Part shown: piece after piece, positions 51,093 through 59,126 of the stretch | How the letters are laid out: each line of letters starts with the position of its first letter | Position numbering within the stretch: the stretch's first letter is position 1 | Source: Pedobacter jejuensis | Lineage (GTDB): Bacteria; Bacteroidota; Bacteroidia; Sphingobacteriales; Sphingobacteriaceae | Direction: 5' to 3' | DNA: 64,000 nt | Assembly (NCBI RefSeq): GCF_003725795.1 | Contig: NZ_RBEE01000001.1 | Coordinates: forward strand, 1-64,000 | The notes under the pieces: generated by a model | Database searches by the model: none | What the model was told of the DNA's origin: nothing | What the model saw: only the letters and a program-made list of their open reading frames with translations | Program-made: the position numbers and the translations under genes

Positions 51093-51602
51093 TTAACCTT
51101 TAAAAACTTTTAGTATCGAGCTTAAAAACCAATTTTCTTCTGCCTTCATCATAGCTTCCATGGTTTTATCGATGTTTTTAGCTAATCTATTAATGTCTCC
51201 TATCGATTTCTGAAAGGTTTTAAATTCAGGATCTTTATCATCGCCAGTTACAGAGGTTAATTCTGATAATATTTTTAGAACTGGTTCTAATTCTCGCTTC
51301 TTACGTTCTTTAGCAACTTGGCGAGCAATATTCCAAACATCTTTATCTGCGAAAAAATATTCTTTCCGTTCGCCTGCTTTATGTTGTTTTTCAACCAAAC
51401 CCCAACCAATCAAGTCTCGAACGGTCATATTTGTATTTCCTCTCGAAATACTTAACTGCTCCATAATATCTTCGGTAGTAATTGCTTCAGGAGAAATTAA
51501 CAGCAAGGCATGAACCTGCGCCATGGTTCTGTTAATTCCCCATTCCGAGCCTAATTTTCCCCAAGCCTCAATAAATTTCAATTTTGCTTCAGCTAATTCC
51601 AT
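51093..51602 (-). CDS. GbsR/MarR family transcriptional regulator
   Basis: A 169-residue winged-helix regulator. The DNA-binding part is TTEDIMEQLSISRGNTNMTV with RDLIGWGLVEKQHKAGERKE (wing), and the C-terminal helices AEENWFLSSILKVFK dimerise. GbsR-like regulators control osmolyte or envelope genes in other bacteria. The frame begins at a TTG (51608) that lies inside the -7 box, so the ATG at 51602 is the likely start, making the mRNA leaderless or nearly so. It diverges from yfhO, and a perfect palindrome overlaps its promoter. Confidence 0.9.
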   Translation of the reverse strand: MELAEAKLKFIEAWGKLGSEWGINRTMAQVHALLLISPEAITTEDIMEQLSISRGNTNMTVRDLIGWGLVEKQHKAGERKEYFFADKDVWNIARQVAKERKKRELEPVLKILSELTSVTGDDKDPEFKTFQKSIGDINRLAKNIDKTMEAMMKAEENWFLSSILKVFKG

Positions 51603-51605
51603 ATA

Positions 51606-51635
51606 CAAATGTAAGTTGATTTTTATACTTTCAAA
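51606..51635 (-). promoter_or_regulatory. GbsR/MarR gene promoter
   Basis: On the minus strand TTTG (51635-51632) and TACATTTG (51613-51606) are separated by 18 bases, both perfect matches. The ATG at 51602 follows 3 bases later. Confidence 0.75.
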
Positions 51636-51648
51636 AATTATTGAAAGT
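51627..51648. promoter_or_regulatory. Palindromic operator candidate
   Basis: ACTTTCAA (51627-51634) and TTGAAAGT (51641-51648) form a perfect 8-base inverted repeat with a 6-base spacer, overlapping the -33 element of the regulator's promoter. A dimeric winged-helix repressor would fit, implying autoregulation. yfhO reads the other way 150 bases off. Confidence 0.55.
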
Positions 51649-51741
51649 TAATTCATCCATAATAAGCATTCATTTTTGGAATATTTAAATCGCTATTTGC
51701 AGGTTTATAATTTTTTAATGTGAAGGCATTCAATTTATTCC

Positions 51742-51771
51742 TTTAATATACCCTTTAAATTTTTATTTTTG
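51742..51771 (+). promoter_or_regulatory. yfhO promoter candidate
   Basis: TATTTTTG at 51764-51771 matches TAnnTTTG, with TTTA at 51742-51745 as a -33-like element 18 bases upstream. The ATG follows 28 bases later. Confidence 0.5.
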
Positions 51772-51799
51772 ACGTTCGTTTAAACTTAAACAAACCTTA

Positions 51800-54295
51800 A
51801 TGAATAACTGGTTTAAAAACAATGGCACCCATTTAGCCATTATTGCAATTTTTGTAGTCATTTGTTTTGCCTACTTCAGTCCTGTTTTGCAGGGTAAAGC
51901 GCCCGCACAAAGCGATGTTATCCAATCAAAAGCCATGCAAAAGGAAATAATGGATTACAAGGCGAAGGATGGCAAAGGCCCACTTTGGACCAATCAAATG
52001 TTTGGCGGAATGCCTTCCTATCAAATTTGGGTACAATACGCATATAACGGAGCAACTTATGGTATCGCATTAATTACTAAGGCATTACCAAACCCTGTTG
52101 GTACGGTTATGTTGCTTCTATTAGGTGCCTATTTTCTTTTTATAGTTTTAAAAGTTAACCCATGGCTGGCTGCGGCAGGTGCCATCGCATTTGCTTTTAC
52201 GTCATATAATTTTGTGTTAATTGCCACTGGGCATAGCAACAAGGCATTGGCTATAGGTTTTTTTGCACCCATCATTGCCGGAATAATATTAACATTAAGA
52301 GGTAAATACTGGTACGGTGCAAGCTTAACTGCATTGTTTTTAGCGTTGGAAATTAGATCCAACCACATCCAAATGACCTATTATTTATTTTTAGCAATAT
52401 TAATTTTTGTAGGAATCGAAGTTTATCAATCATATAAAGCTAAAACCCTCCCTGCTTTGGGTAAAGCAATTGGCTTTTTGGCTGTGGCTGTTTTGCTATC
52501 TGTAATGGTAAATGCAAGTTTATTGTGGACAACCTCCGAATATGCTAAAGAGACCAATCGTGGAAAATCTAATCTAAACTCTGCAAATGCAGAAAAAGGT
52601 GCTGGCATGTCTAAAGAATATGCTTATGGATGGAGCCAGGGCGTTGGAGAAACATTTAGTTTTTTAATTCCAAGTTTATATGGCGGCAAAACAAGTATTG
52701 ATGAATTGGTTAAGCCAGAAAGCAATATGTACAAGGCTGTTGCTGAAATTACTGATGGAGACCAGGGACAAACTATACAAGCCATTCAATCTTTAGGTCA
52801 GCAATTAAATATGCAGGAATATTGGGGTGAAAAACCTAGTACTTCTGGAGGATATTATTTCGGTGCTGTAATTTGCTTTCTATTTGTTTTTGGTTTATTT
52901 ATCGTTCGTAGTCGATTGAAATGGTGGATTTTAGCCACAACAATATTATTTATTTTATTATCGTTAGGTAAAAACTTCCCGTTGGTTAGCGATTTATTTT
53001 TCGATTACTTTCCATTATACAATAAATTTAGAGCAGTAGAATCAATCCTTGCTGTAATTGGATTGCTTGTTCCTGTATTGGCATTGTTAGCCGTTAAAGA
53101 AGCGCAGGAAGGAAATATCGACCAAAAAGAATTGGTTAAAAAGTTAACCTGGTCAGCTGGCATAGTTGGTGGTTTTGCATTGATAGTTGCTTTAATACCA
53201 ACATTGTTTTTTAGTTTCAAAACATCTAATCATGCAGAAATTGTACAGGCTTTAACCCAATATTTACAGAATAATGCATCAATTGCACAAAAAATTGCAA
53301 ATGGTTTAGTGGAGGATAGAATCTCTATCGCTCGTGCTGATGCCTTTCGTTCTTTCTTCTTCGTGCTGATAGGCTTTGGAATTGTATGGGCATTCATTAC
53401 AAAGAAAATGAATATGCAATTTGCATTCGGCTTATTAAGTCTTGCAATTTTAGTAGATATGTGGCAGGTTGACAGACGATACTTAAACAATAAAAACTTT
53501 GAAACTAAATCTACTTTAGAGAATTATTTTCAGCCTCGTGATGTAGATACGTTTATAGCGGCAGATAAAGATCCCAATTTCAGGGTTTTTGATTTGTCGA
53601 TTTCAACATTTCAGGATGCGAGTACATCCACATTTCATAAAACTGTTGGTGGTTACCACGCAGCTAAACTAAAACGTTACGATGAGTTGATTCAAAATCA
53701 ATTCACAAAAAGCATCAACCAAGATGTATTGGATATGTTGAATACTAAATACATCATCAGCCAAGATCAAAAAACAGGCTCGTATAAAATGCAGCGTAAC
53801 CCAACTGCCGCGGGTAATGCCTGGTTTGTTGGTAGTGTTCAATATGTAAAAAATTCTGATGAAGAGATGAAAGCTATCAGCAGTTTCGATGCAAAAAAAG
53901 AAGCTATTGTTGATGAAAGTTATAAAGTCTTAATGAACAGCAAAATTTTAGGCACAGGAGAAGAAGGTTTCATCAAATTGACAAACTACAATCCCGATCA
54001 CCTGACTTACGAATACTCTACAGCAAAAGATGTAATTGCAGTATTTTCAGAAATTTACTACAACAAAGGCTGGAAAATGTATATCGATGGCGTTGAAAAA
54101 CCTTATTTTAGGGCCGATTATGTATTACGTGCCGCTCAATTGGAGGCTGGTAATCATAAACTTGAATTCATTTTTCACCCAACTTCTTATTATACTGGCG
54201 AGAAAATATCATTGGCAGGTTCAATTTTATTAGTGCTTGGTTTAGGATTTGGCTTCTACACAGAAAACAAAAAAAAGAAAACGCTTAAAGCATAA
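51800..54295 (+). CDS. YfhO family membrane protein
   Basis: An 831-residue polytopic protein of the YfhO family, GT-C-like glycosyltransferase-fold proteins implicated in glycosylating teichoic acid or lipids. Landmarks: DVIQSKAMQKEIMDYKAKDG, PLWTNQMFGGMPSYQIW, YNFVLIATGHSNKALAIGF, ALEIRSNHIQMTYYLFL and the long C-terminal soluble part with YYNKGWKMYIDGVEKPYFRA. About 12 membrane helices. The substrate in Bacteroidota is unknown. It sits between the regulator gene and a 31-residue membrane peptide gene, with its own terminator. Confidence 0.92.
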   Translation: MNNWFKNNGTHLAIIAIFVVICFAYFSPVLQGKAPAQSDVIQSKAMQKEIMDYKAKDGKGPLWTNQMFGGMPSYQIWVQYAYNGATYGIALITKALPNPVGTVMLLLLGAYFLFIVLKVNPWLAAAGAIAFAFTSYNFVLIATGHSNKALAIGFFAPIIAGIILTLRGKYWYGASLTALFLALEIRSNHIQMTYYLFLAILIFVGIEVYQSYKAKTLPALGKAIGFLAVAVLLSVMVNASLLWTTSEYAKETNRGKSNLNSANAEKGAGMSKEYAYGWSQGVGETFSFLIPSLYGGKTSIDELVKPESNMYKAVAEITDGDQGQTIQAIQSLGQQLNMQEYWGEKPSTSGGYYFGAVICFLFVFGLFIVRSRLKWWILATTILFILLSLGKNFPLVSDLFFDYFPLYNKFRAVESILAVIGLLVPVLALLAVKEAQEGNIDQKELVKKLTWSAGIVGGFALIVALIPTLFFSFKTSNHAEIVQALTQYLQNNASIAQKIANGLVEDRISIARADAFRSFFFVLIGFGIVWAFITKKMNMQFAFGLLSLAILVDMWQVDRRYLNNKNFETKSTLENYFQPRDVDTFIAADKDPNFRVFDLSISTFQDASTSTFHKTVGGYHAAKLKRYDELIQNQFTKSINQDVLDMLNTKYIISQDQKTGSYKMQRNPTAAGNAWFVGSVQYVKNSDEEMKAISSFDAKKEAIVDESYKVLMNSKILGTGEEGFIKLTNYNPDHLTYEYSTAKDVIAVFSEIYYNKGWKMYIDGVEKPYFRADYVLRAAQLEAGNHKLEFIFHPTSYYTGEKISLAGSILLVLGLGFGFYTENKKKKTLKA

Positions 54296-54347
54296 ATATT
54301 AAATATTTTTAGGCTTAAATGCCATTATAATTTAATGGCTTAATATT

Positions 54348-54379
54348 AATACCCTCAAGCAATACAGTTTGGGGGTATT
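54348..54379 (+). terminator. yfhO terminator
   Basis: AATACCCTCAA (54348-54358) pairs with TTTGGGGGTATT (54368-54379), one G-U pair, followed by T-rich sequence. A smaller hairpin GCCATTATAA-TTTAATGGC precedes it near 54321. Confidence 0.82.
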
Positions 54380-54442
54380 TTTATTTCATGTCATTTCAAA
54401 ATACTTATCAATCAAATGATTAAATTTAACAATATGATAACA

Positions 54443-54471
54443 TTTGTTTGATATTCAGTAACTTACATTTG
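54443..54471 (+). promoter_or_regulatory. Promoter for the 31-residue membrane peptide
   Basis: TTTG at 54443-54446 and TACATTTG at 54464-54471, 17 bases apart, match the consensus. The ATG at 54490 follows 18 bases later. Confidence 0.7.
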
Positions 54472-54489
54472 TATATAAAATCAGATGTA

Positions 54490-54585
54490 ATGTTAGAATC
54501 ATTCTTTGCGATTTGTCTTTTAGTCGTTGTACTTTATTTCTTTAGCCCTTTTGAGGTAAAACTCGATGAGGAAGAGGAATGGTAA
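54490..54585 (+). CDS. 31-residue membrane peptide
   Basis: A short frame encodes MLESFFAICLLVVVLYFFSP followed by FEVKLDEEEEW: one membrane helix and an acidic tail ending in Trp, before a TAA. It has a well-formed promoter and lies between the yfhO terminator and the LpxH-like gene. No family is recognised. Small single-helix proteins of this kind often bind a larger membrane partner. It is a credible gene, but only sequence features support it. Confidence 0.6.
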   Translation: MLESFFAICLLVVVLYFFSPFEVKLDEEEEW

Positions 54586-54656
54586 AATAGCTTTCTTACA
54601 TTCAAACTGCTTTTTTAAAGCGGTAATAAAATTTCCTCCCCCTAAAATTCTTATTT

Positions 54657-55511
54657 ATGGATAAAAGAAATGTCGAAGTAGTCGTGATATCCGATGTACA
54701 TTTGGGCACCTATGGTTGCCATGCGAAAGAACTTTTAAAATATTTAAAAACGATTAAGCCTAAAACACTTATTTTAAATGGCGATATTATTGATATCTGG
54801 CAATTTAGCAAGAGCTATTGGCCAGAATCGCACATGAAAGTTATCCGTAAGTTGATGAAGTTTGTTTCAGAAGGTGTAGAGGTACATTATTTAACTGGCA
54901 ATCACGATGAAATGTTGAGGAAGTTTGATGGTATGGAAATGGGTTCATTTCATTTGGGCAATAAACTCATTATGGAAATTGATGGTAAGAAGGCTTGGTT
55001 TTTTCATGGTGATGTTTTTGATGTTACCATGCAACATTCTAAATGGCTGGCCAAAATGGGCGCCGTGGGTTACGATACTTTAATTTTGATAAATAGTTTT
55101 GTTAATTGGGTGCTTAATGCGTTTGGCAGAGAAAAAATGAGTTTCTCAAAAAAAATAAAGGCTCGTTTTAAAGATGCAGTTAAGTTTATCAATAGTTTCG
55201 AACAGGTTGCAGCCGAACTAGCTATAGAAAAGGGCTACGAATATGTGATTTGTGGGCATATCCATCAGGCAGAGAAAAGAGAAATAGCCACAGATACTGG
55301 AAAAGTAACCTATTTAAATAGTGGTGATTGGGTAGAAAGTTTAACCGCTTTAGAATATAATGAGCAGGGTTGGAATATTTTTAAATATGATCATCGTGAT
55401 TTTGTGAAAGATGAAATAGATGAAGGAATACTATCTGATGCAGAAGATTTAAAGAGTAAGTTGGATATAAATTTGCTTTTGCAAAATATAAAGTATGAAA
55501 TTGCCCGATAA
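54657..55511 (+). CDS. UDP-2,3-diacylglucosamine diphosphatase-like phosphoesterase
   Basis: A 284-residue calcineurin-like metallophosphoesterase of the LpxH/UDP-diacylglucosamine hydrolase type. Metal motifs: VVISDVHLGTYGC (Asp, His), LILNGDIIDIW, YLTGNHDE (Asn-His), WFFHGDVFD and ICGHIHQAEKREI. The mid-region insert with a hydrophobic VGYDTLILINSFVNWVL may form the membrane-associated cap. It hydrolyses a lipid-A precursor or related diphosphate. It precedes a glycosyltransferase gene by 23 bases, so the two probably form an operon. Confidence 0.9.
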   Translation: MDKRNVEVVVISDVHLGTYGCHAKELLKYLKTIKPKTLILNGDIIDIWQFSKSYWPESHMKVIRKLMKFVSEGVEVHYLTGNHDEMLRKFDGMEMGSFHLGNKLIMEIDGKKAWFFHGDVFDVTMQHSKWLAKMGAVGYDTLILINSFVNWVLNAFGREKMSFSKKIKARFKDAVKFINSFEQVAAELAIEKGYEYVICGHIHQAEKREIATDTGKVTYLNSGDWVESLTALEYNEQGWNIFKYDHRDFVKDEIDEGILSDAEDLKSKLDINLLLQNIKYEIAR

Positions 55512-55534
55512 TTTAAGATATTCGGCAGATAACA

Positions 55535-56524
55535 ATGAAAATACTTTACGCAATACAAGGCACAGGAAATGGGCACATTAGCAGGGCAAGAGAAATCATT
55601 CCCTTACTGCAGAAATACGGCGAACTCGATATTTTAGTTAGTGGAACGCAAGCCGATGTAAAATTAAGTCAGCCGGTAAAGTACCAGTTGCATGGTTTTA
55701 GCTTTATTTTTGGTAAAAAAGGTGGTGTAGATCATTTTAAAACCTGGCTGAGCATGAATCTTTTTCGCTTTAGGAAAGATATGATGCAGCTTAACCTTAA
55801 AGACTACAATCTTATTGTAAATGATTTTGAACCGGTAAGTGCCTGGGCTTGCAAACTGCAAGGTGTAGATTGCGTTTCCTTAAGCCATCAGGCAGCATTT
55901 AAGTCAAAAAAAGTTCCTCGCCCACGTACTATTGATTGGGGTAAGGTGATTCTTAGTCACTATGCACCTACCAAATATCACATCGGTTTCCATTTCGATA
56001 GGTACGACGATTTTATTTATACTCCAGTTATCCGGTCAGAAATAAGGGCATTGGAAAGTAAAAACCTTGGACATTATACGGTTTATCTACCCGCAGTCGA
56101 TGATAAAAGATTGGTAAAGTTACTTACTCAGATACCCAATGTAAACTGGCAGGTTTTCTCCAAGCATAGTAAAGATAGTTACCAGGAAAAAAATGTCTTT
56201 GTTGAGCCTGTTAACAATGAAAAGTTTAATAAAAGCCTTGCAACCTGTGAAGGTTTGTTTACAGGAGGTGGCTTTGAAGGCCCCGCGGAAGCACTATACT
56301 TAGGTAAGAAGCTTTTGGTGGCGCCAATGCGGTTTCAGTTTGAGCAACAGTGTAACGCCTTTGCATTAAAGAAATTTGGACTGCCAGTAATTTGGGGAAG
56401 CACCAAAAATTGGTTGCCGATTGTAAAAGACTGGGTAGCAAAACCTCAAGAGCATACCTTTAATTTTCCTGATGAAACGGCTAAAATCATAGATGATATG
56501 GTAAAAAAATACGCAAGGGTTTAA
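55535..56524 (+). CDS. Glycosyltransferase family protein (MJ1255/VC2487-like)
   Basis: A 329-residue GT-B-like glycosyltransferase. N-terminal KILYAIQGTGNGHISRAREI, the nucleotide-sugar region LATCEGLFTGGGFEGPAEAL, LGKKLLVAPMRFQFEQQCNA and the late ALKKFGLPVIWG fit the bacterial/archaeal MJ1255/VC2487 group, related to GT28 enzymes. The acceptor is unknown, and its pairing with an LpxH-like gene suggests lipid or envelope glycan work. It is followed by a 757-base non-coding island. Confidence 0.85.
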   Translation: MKILYAIQGTGNGHISRAREIIPLLQKYGELDILVSGTQADVKLSQPVKYQLHGFSFIFGKKGGVDHFKTWLSMNLFRFRKDMMQLNLKDYNLIVNDFEPVSAWACKLQGVDCVSLSHQAAFKSKKVPRPRTIDWGKVILSHYAPTKYHIGFHFDRYDDFIYTPVIRSEIRALESKNLGHYTVYLPAVDDKRLVKLLTQIPNVNWQVFSKHSKDSYQEKNVFVEPVNNEKFNKSLATCEGLFTGGGFEGPAEALYLGKKLLVAPMRFQFEQQCNAFALKKFGLPVIWGSTKNWLPIVKDWVAKPQEHTFNFPDETAKIIDDMVKKYARV

Positions 56525-56692
56525 GTGATGTTATTTGTCGCTTCATCCACTCTTGTGTCTTTTTAACTTGAGTTCGATTCTTAAACTTAATATTTGCTGT
56601 TTTGTCTCCGTATTGCTTGTGCGACATGTCATGCTGAATTTATTTTAGCTTCTTGGCTTCAAAAAAGATCCTGAAATAAATTCCCTTCCCTC

Positions 56693-56790
56693 GGTCTGTG
56701 TCCTCACAGAACGAAATCTATCAATTGCCTTCTCTGTTACTTATAGTTACATAGATTTATTTGTACTAGTGGTCTGTGAGGACACAGACC
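56693..56790. repeat. MITE-like hairpin element, copy 1
   Basis: Perfect 18-base terminal inverted repeats GGTCTGTGTCCTCACAGA and TCTGTGAGGACACAGACC, with a second inner stem AAATCTAT/ATAGATTT (56714-56721, 56751-56758). The right end alone is also a palindrome (GGTCTGTG-AGGA-CACAGACC). Confidence 0.8.
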
Positions 56791-56799
56791 ACGGTTGGG

Positions 56800-56877
56800 T
56801 TAACAAAGACTAAGGTTGTTTTTAACGGATTTAAATTTCCCGCAGAATACGCTAAATACGCGGATTTTTCTTTCGTT
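56800..56877. repeat. 77-base intergenic unit, copy a
   Basis: TTAACAAAGACTAAGGTTGT through CCCGCAGAATACGCTAAATA and a T-rich end. Copy b is at 57085-57163. The CCGCAGAATACGC core resembles a dispersed motif common in Bacteroidota intergenic DNA. Confidence 0.7.
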
Positions 56878-56895
56878 CCTAGGTCCCATTGCCTC

Positions 56896-56993
56896 GGTTT
56901 GTGTCGCCACAGAATGAAATTTATCTATTGCCTTTTCTGTTACTTATAGCTATACAGATTTATTTGTACTAGTGGTCTGTGAGGACACAGACC
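56896..56993. repeat. MITE-like hairpin element, copy 2
   Basis: Same element as 56693-56790, 203 bases further on. The right arm is identical (GGTCTGTGAGGACACAGACC), and the left arm has drifted (GGTTTGTGTCGCCACAGA). A further left arm only is at 57167-57184. Confidence 0.78.
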
Positions 56994-57084
56994 ACAGTTG
57001 GGCTTCTTGCCTGCAAACAAGACCCTGAAATAAATTCAGGGTGACGTAAACTAAAAAAGCATCTTATTAATAATCGAACTTAGA

Positions 57085-57163
57085 TTAACAAAGACCAAGG
57101 TTGTTTTTAACGGAGTAAAATTTCCCGCAGAATACGCTAAATACACAGATTTTTCCTTCGTTT
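57085..57163. repeat. 77-base intergenic unit, copy b
   Basis: Begins TTAACAAAGACCAAGGTTGT and contains CCCGCAGAATACGCTAAATA, near-identical to copy a. It is followed directly by the left-arm fragment of the hairpin element. Confidence 0.7.
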
Positions 57164-57281
57164 CTCGGTTTGTGTCCTCACAGATTAGATGTCCTTTACA
57201 TCATAATCATAAGTTATCCTGAGACCTTGCTATATTTTTAGTCAAAATAAAATGTTTACTTTGCCTATTCTTTAGCATGGC

Positions 57282-58262
57282 ATGATTAATCAGTTCAGAA
57301 AATTAAATCCGATTAACCTTCTTTTATTACTGGCGTACACGTTTTTCATGCGTATCGTTATTTTTTATGAGATGCCGGCCCAGTTAAATTTCGACTTTCT
57401 AGAGCCTTTTGCCAGGTTAATGATAAATATCGATTTAGATAAAGCCTTTTCTCCATCAACCAATATTTTTTTTGCTAGTGTTCTGGTTTTTAGCCAAGCA
57501 CTTATATTCAATAGGATAATTAATAACCATAACCTTTTATCTAAACCAAGTTTTTTGCCAGCTTTAATGTTTATTACTGGTGCAAGTTTATTTCTACCAT
57601 TTATGGTTTTAAGTCCGGCTTTGCTATGTAATTTTCTCTTAATTTGGCTAATAGATAAGTTTTTGAAACTAAATAAAAGCTTAAATTCTATAACAACAGT
57701 ATTCGATATCGGGATGATCATTGCCATAGGAACCTTGATTTACTTTCCTTTTATGGCCATGTTGATAATGATTTTCTTATCCTTGATGTTATTTCGATCC
57801 TTCAACTGGCGTGAATGGATTGCAGGTTTAATTGGATTTTTAACTGTATTTTTTTTCCTAGCTGTTTTCTACTACTGGAAAGATAATTTAAGTTCATTCT
57901 ATCAAATATGGAAACCATTGGGGAACAAATTCCCATCCGTATTTAAGATTAATTATAACGATTATTTGGTTTTGATACCTGTTGCATTAATTATCATTTT
58001 GGCATCGCTACAGCTTCGCGAAAACTTTTTTCGGAGTTTTATCAGTACCAGGAAAGGATTTCAAATGTTATTTTTCATGTTCATTATCGCGGCTGTAAGT
58101 TTTTATTTAAAACCTGATTTTAGAACCTGGCATTTTTTATTGTGTGTTCCGCCAGGAGCAGTTTTGTTGGCATATTATTTTAGTAATGCGAAAAAGCGTT
58201 GGTTTTATGAAACCTTGTTCCTGCTCTTCATAATTTCTGTTCAATACTTTTTGTTTGTTTAA
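57282..58262 (+). CDS. DUF6427 family membrane protein
   Basis: A 326-residue integral membrane protein with about nine hydrophobic segments and the DUF6427 opening NPINLLLLLAYTFFMRIVIF. Function is unknown. The arrangement resembles GT-C-type membrane proteins. The ATG at 57282 follows the repeat island, and a -7-like TACTTTGC element sits near 57257. It is 125 bases upstream of coaX, so co-transcription is possible. Confidence 0.85.
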   Translation: MINQFRKLNPINLLLLLAYTFFMRIVIFYEMPAQLNFDFLEPFARLMINIDLDKAFSPSTNIFFASVLVFSQALIFNRIINNHNLLSKPSFLPALMFITGASLFLPFMVLSPALLCNFLLIWLIDKFLKLNKSLNSITTVFDIGMIIAIGTLIYFPFMAMLIMIFLSLMLFRSFNWREWIAGLIGFLTVFFFLAVFYYWKDNLSSFYQIWKPLGNKFPSVFKINYNDYLVLIPVALIIILASLQLRENFFRSFISTRKGFQMLFFMFIIAAVSFYLKPDFRTWHFLLCVPPGAVLLAYYFSNAKKRWFYETLFLLFIISVQYFLFV

Positions 58263-58387
58263 CCTTTTTTAACAAAATGATGTAAAGAAACTTGTTAAAG
58301 ATTAATAGCTTTGTGGCATGCTTGTTAAGTTTTAGAACTTTTCAGAATAGATTTTGAAGATGTGTAAATCGGTTTTTATTAATGTAA

Positions 58388-59125
58388 ATGAATAATTTAA
58401 CAATTGATATTGGTAATACATCAACAAAAATCGCTGTCTTCGAAAACAAAGAACTCATTCATTTTAATCGCTTAGAAAAGATTACAAGTGATGATTTAAT
58501 ATCGCTTATTGAAAAATTTGATATCAAAAATTCAGTAATAAGCTCGGTTGATGAGGAAATTGGCTTGTTAGAAACGCTACTGAATAGCAAAACAACTTAC
58601 CATCGTTTTACGGCAACGTTTGCAAAAAACGGGGTAAAAAATAAATACAAAACGCCATCAACCTTGGGATTAGACCGATGGGCCGCAATATTGGGTGCAA
58701 ATGCAATATTTCCGGCAAGTGCCAGTTTAGTTATTGATGCAGGAACATGTATCACCTATGATTTGCTCAACACAAAAGGCGAATACTTTGGAGGAAGCAT
58801 TAGTCCGGGAATAGCCATGAGGTTTAAAGCTGTACATGAATTCACAGGTCGCTTACCATTGGTAAATTGGAATCCTGAAAATGAAATTCCTGAAGGTATT
58901 GATACCAATTCGGCTATACAAAATGGGGTTTTGCAGGGTATAATAAATGAAATTGAAGGGTTTATCGCTCTAAATAATATAAAAGAAAGTGCCTTAAAGG
59001 TTATTATAACAGGCGGTGATGCCAATTTTTTGTTTAAGCAATTACAAAACAGCATCTTTGCGCCTCAAATAATAAAAGATCCTTACTTGGTATTAAAGGG
59101 TTTAAATGAAGCTATTGCAGATTAG
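58388..59125 (+). CDS. coaX: Type III pantothenate kinase
   Basis: A 245-residue kinase for the first step of coenzyme A synthesis, of the ASKHA fold. Motifs: NLTIDIGNTSTKIAVF (Asp6 and the phosphate loop), DRWAAILGAN, LVIDAGTCITYDL (about 116-128), SPGIAMRF and VIITGGDANFLF. Length is standard, and type III enzymes are typical of Bacteroidota. Its stop lies two bases before the start of the next, outer-membrane protein gene, and lptC and ppiD-like genes continue the same direction. Confidence 0.95.
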   Translation: MNNLTIDIGNTSTKIAVFENKELIHFNRLEKITSDDLISLIEKFDIKNSVISSVDEEIGLLETLLNSKTTYHRFTATFAKNGVKNKYKTPSTLGLDRWAAILGANAIFPASASLVIDAGTCITYDLLNTKGEYFGGSISPGIAMRFKAVHEFTGRLPLVNWNPENEIPEGIDTNSAIQNGVLQGIINEIEGFIALNNIKESALKVIITGGDANFLFKQLQNSIFAPQIIKDPYLVLKGLNEAIAD

Positions 59126-59126
59126 A

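Larger units (their letters stand above)
56625..57046. repeat. REP-like palindrome, copy C, interrupted
   Basis: Left half 56625-56683 (GTCATGCTGAATTTATTTTA then a CCTGAAATAAATTC end) and right half 57002-57046 (CCTGAAATAAATTCAGGGTG then ACG) together make one element like copies A and B. The 36-base segments 56648-56683 and 57002-57037 are direct repeats with 4 mismatches, flanking the inserted DNA. Confidence 0.72.
56525..57281. other. Non-coding repeat island
   Basis: A 757-base region without a supported gene. Order: REP-like left half (56625-56683), 98-base hairpin copy 1 (56693-56790), 77-base unit copy a (56800-56877), hairpin copy 2 (56896-56993), REP-like right half (57002-57046), 77-base unit copy b (57085-57163), hairpin left arm only (57167-57184). 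Nested insertion into one ancestral REP element explains the order best. Confidence 0.75.

Noticed and set aside
56525..57281. Possible CRISPR array, because of spaced repeats
   Set aside because: Repeat units are of different kinds and lengths, there are no regular spacers, and no Cas gene is nearby.
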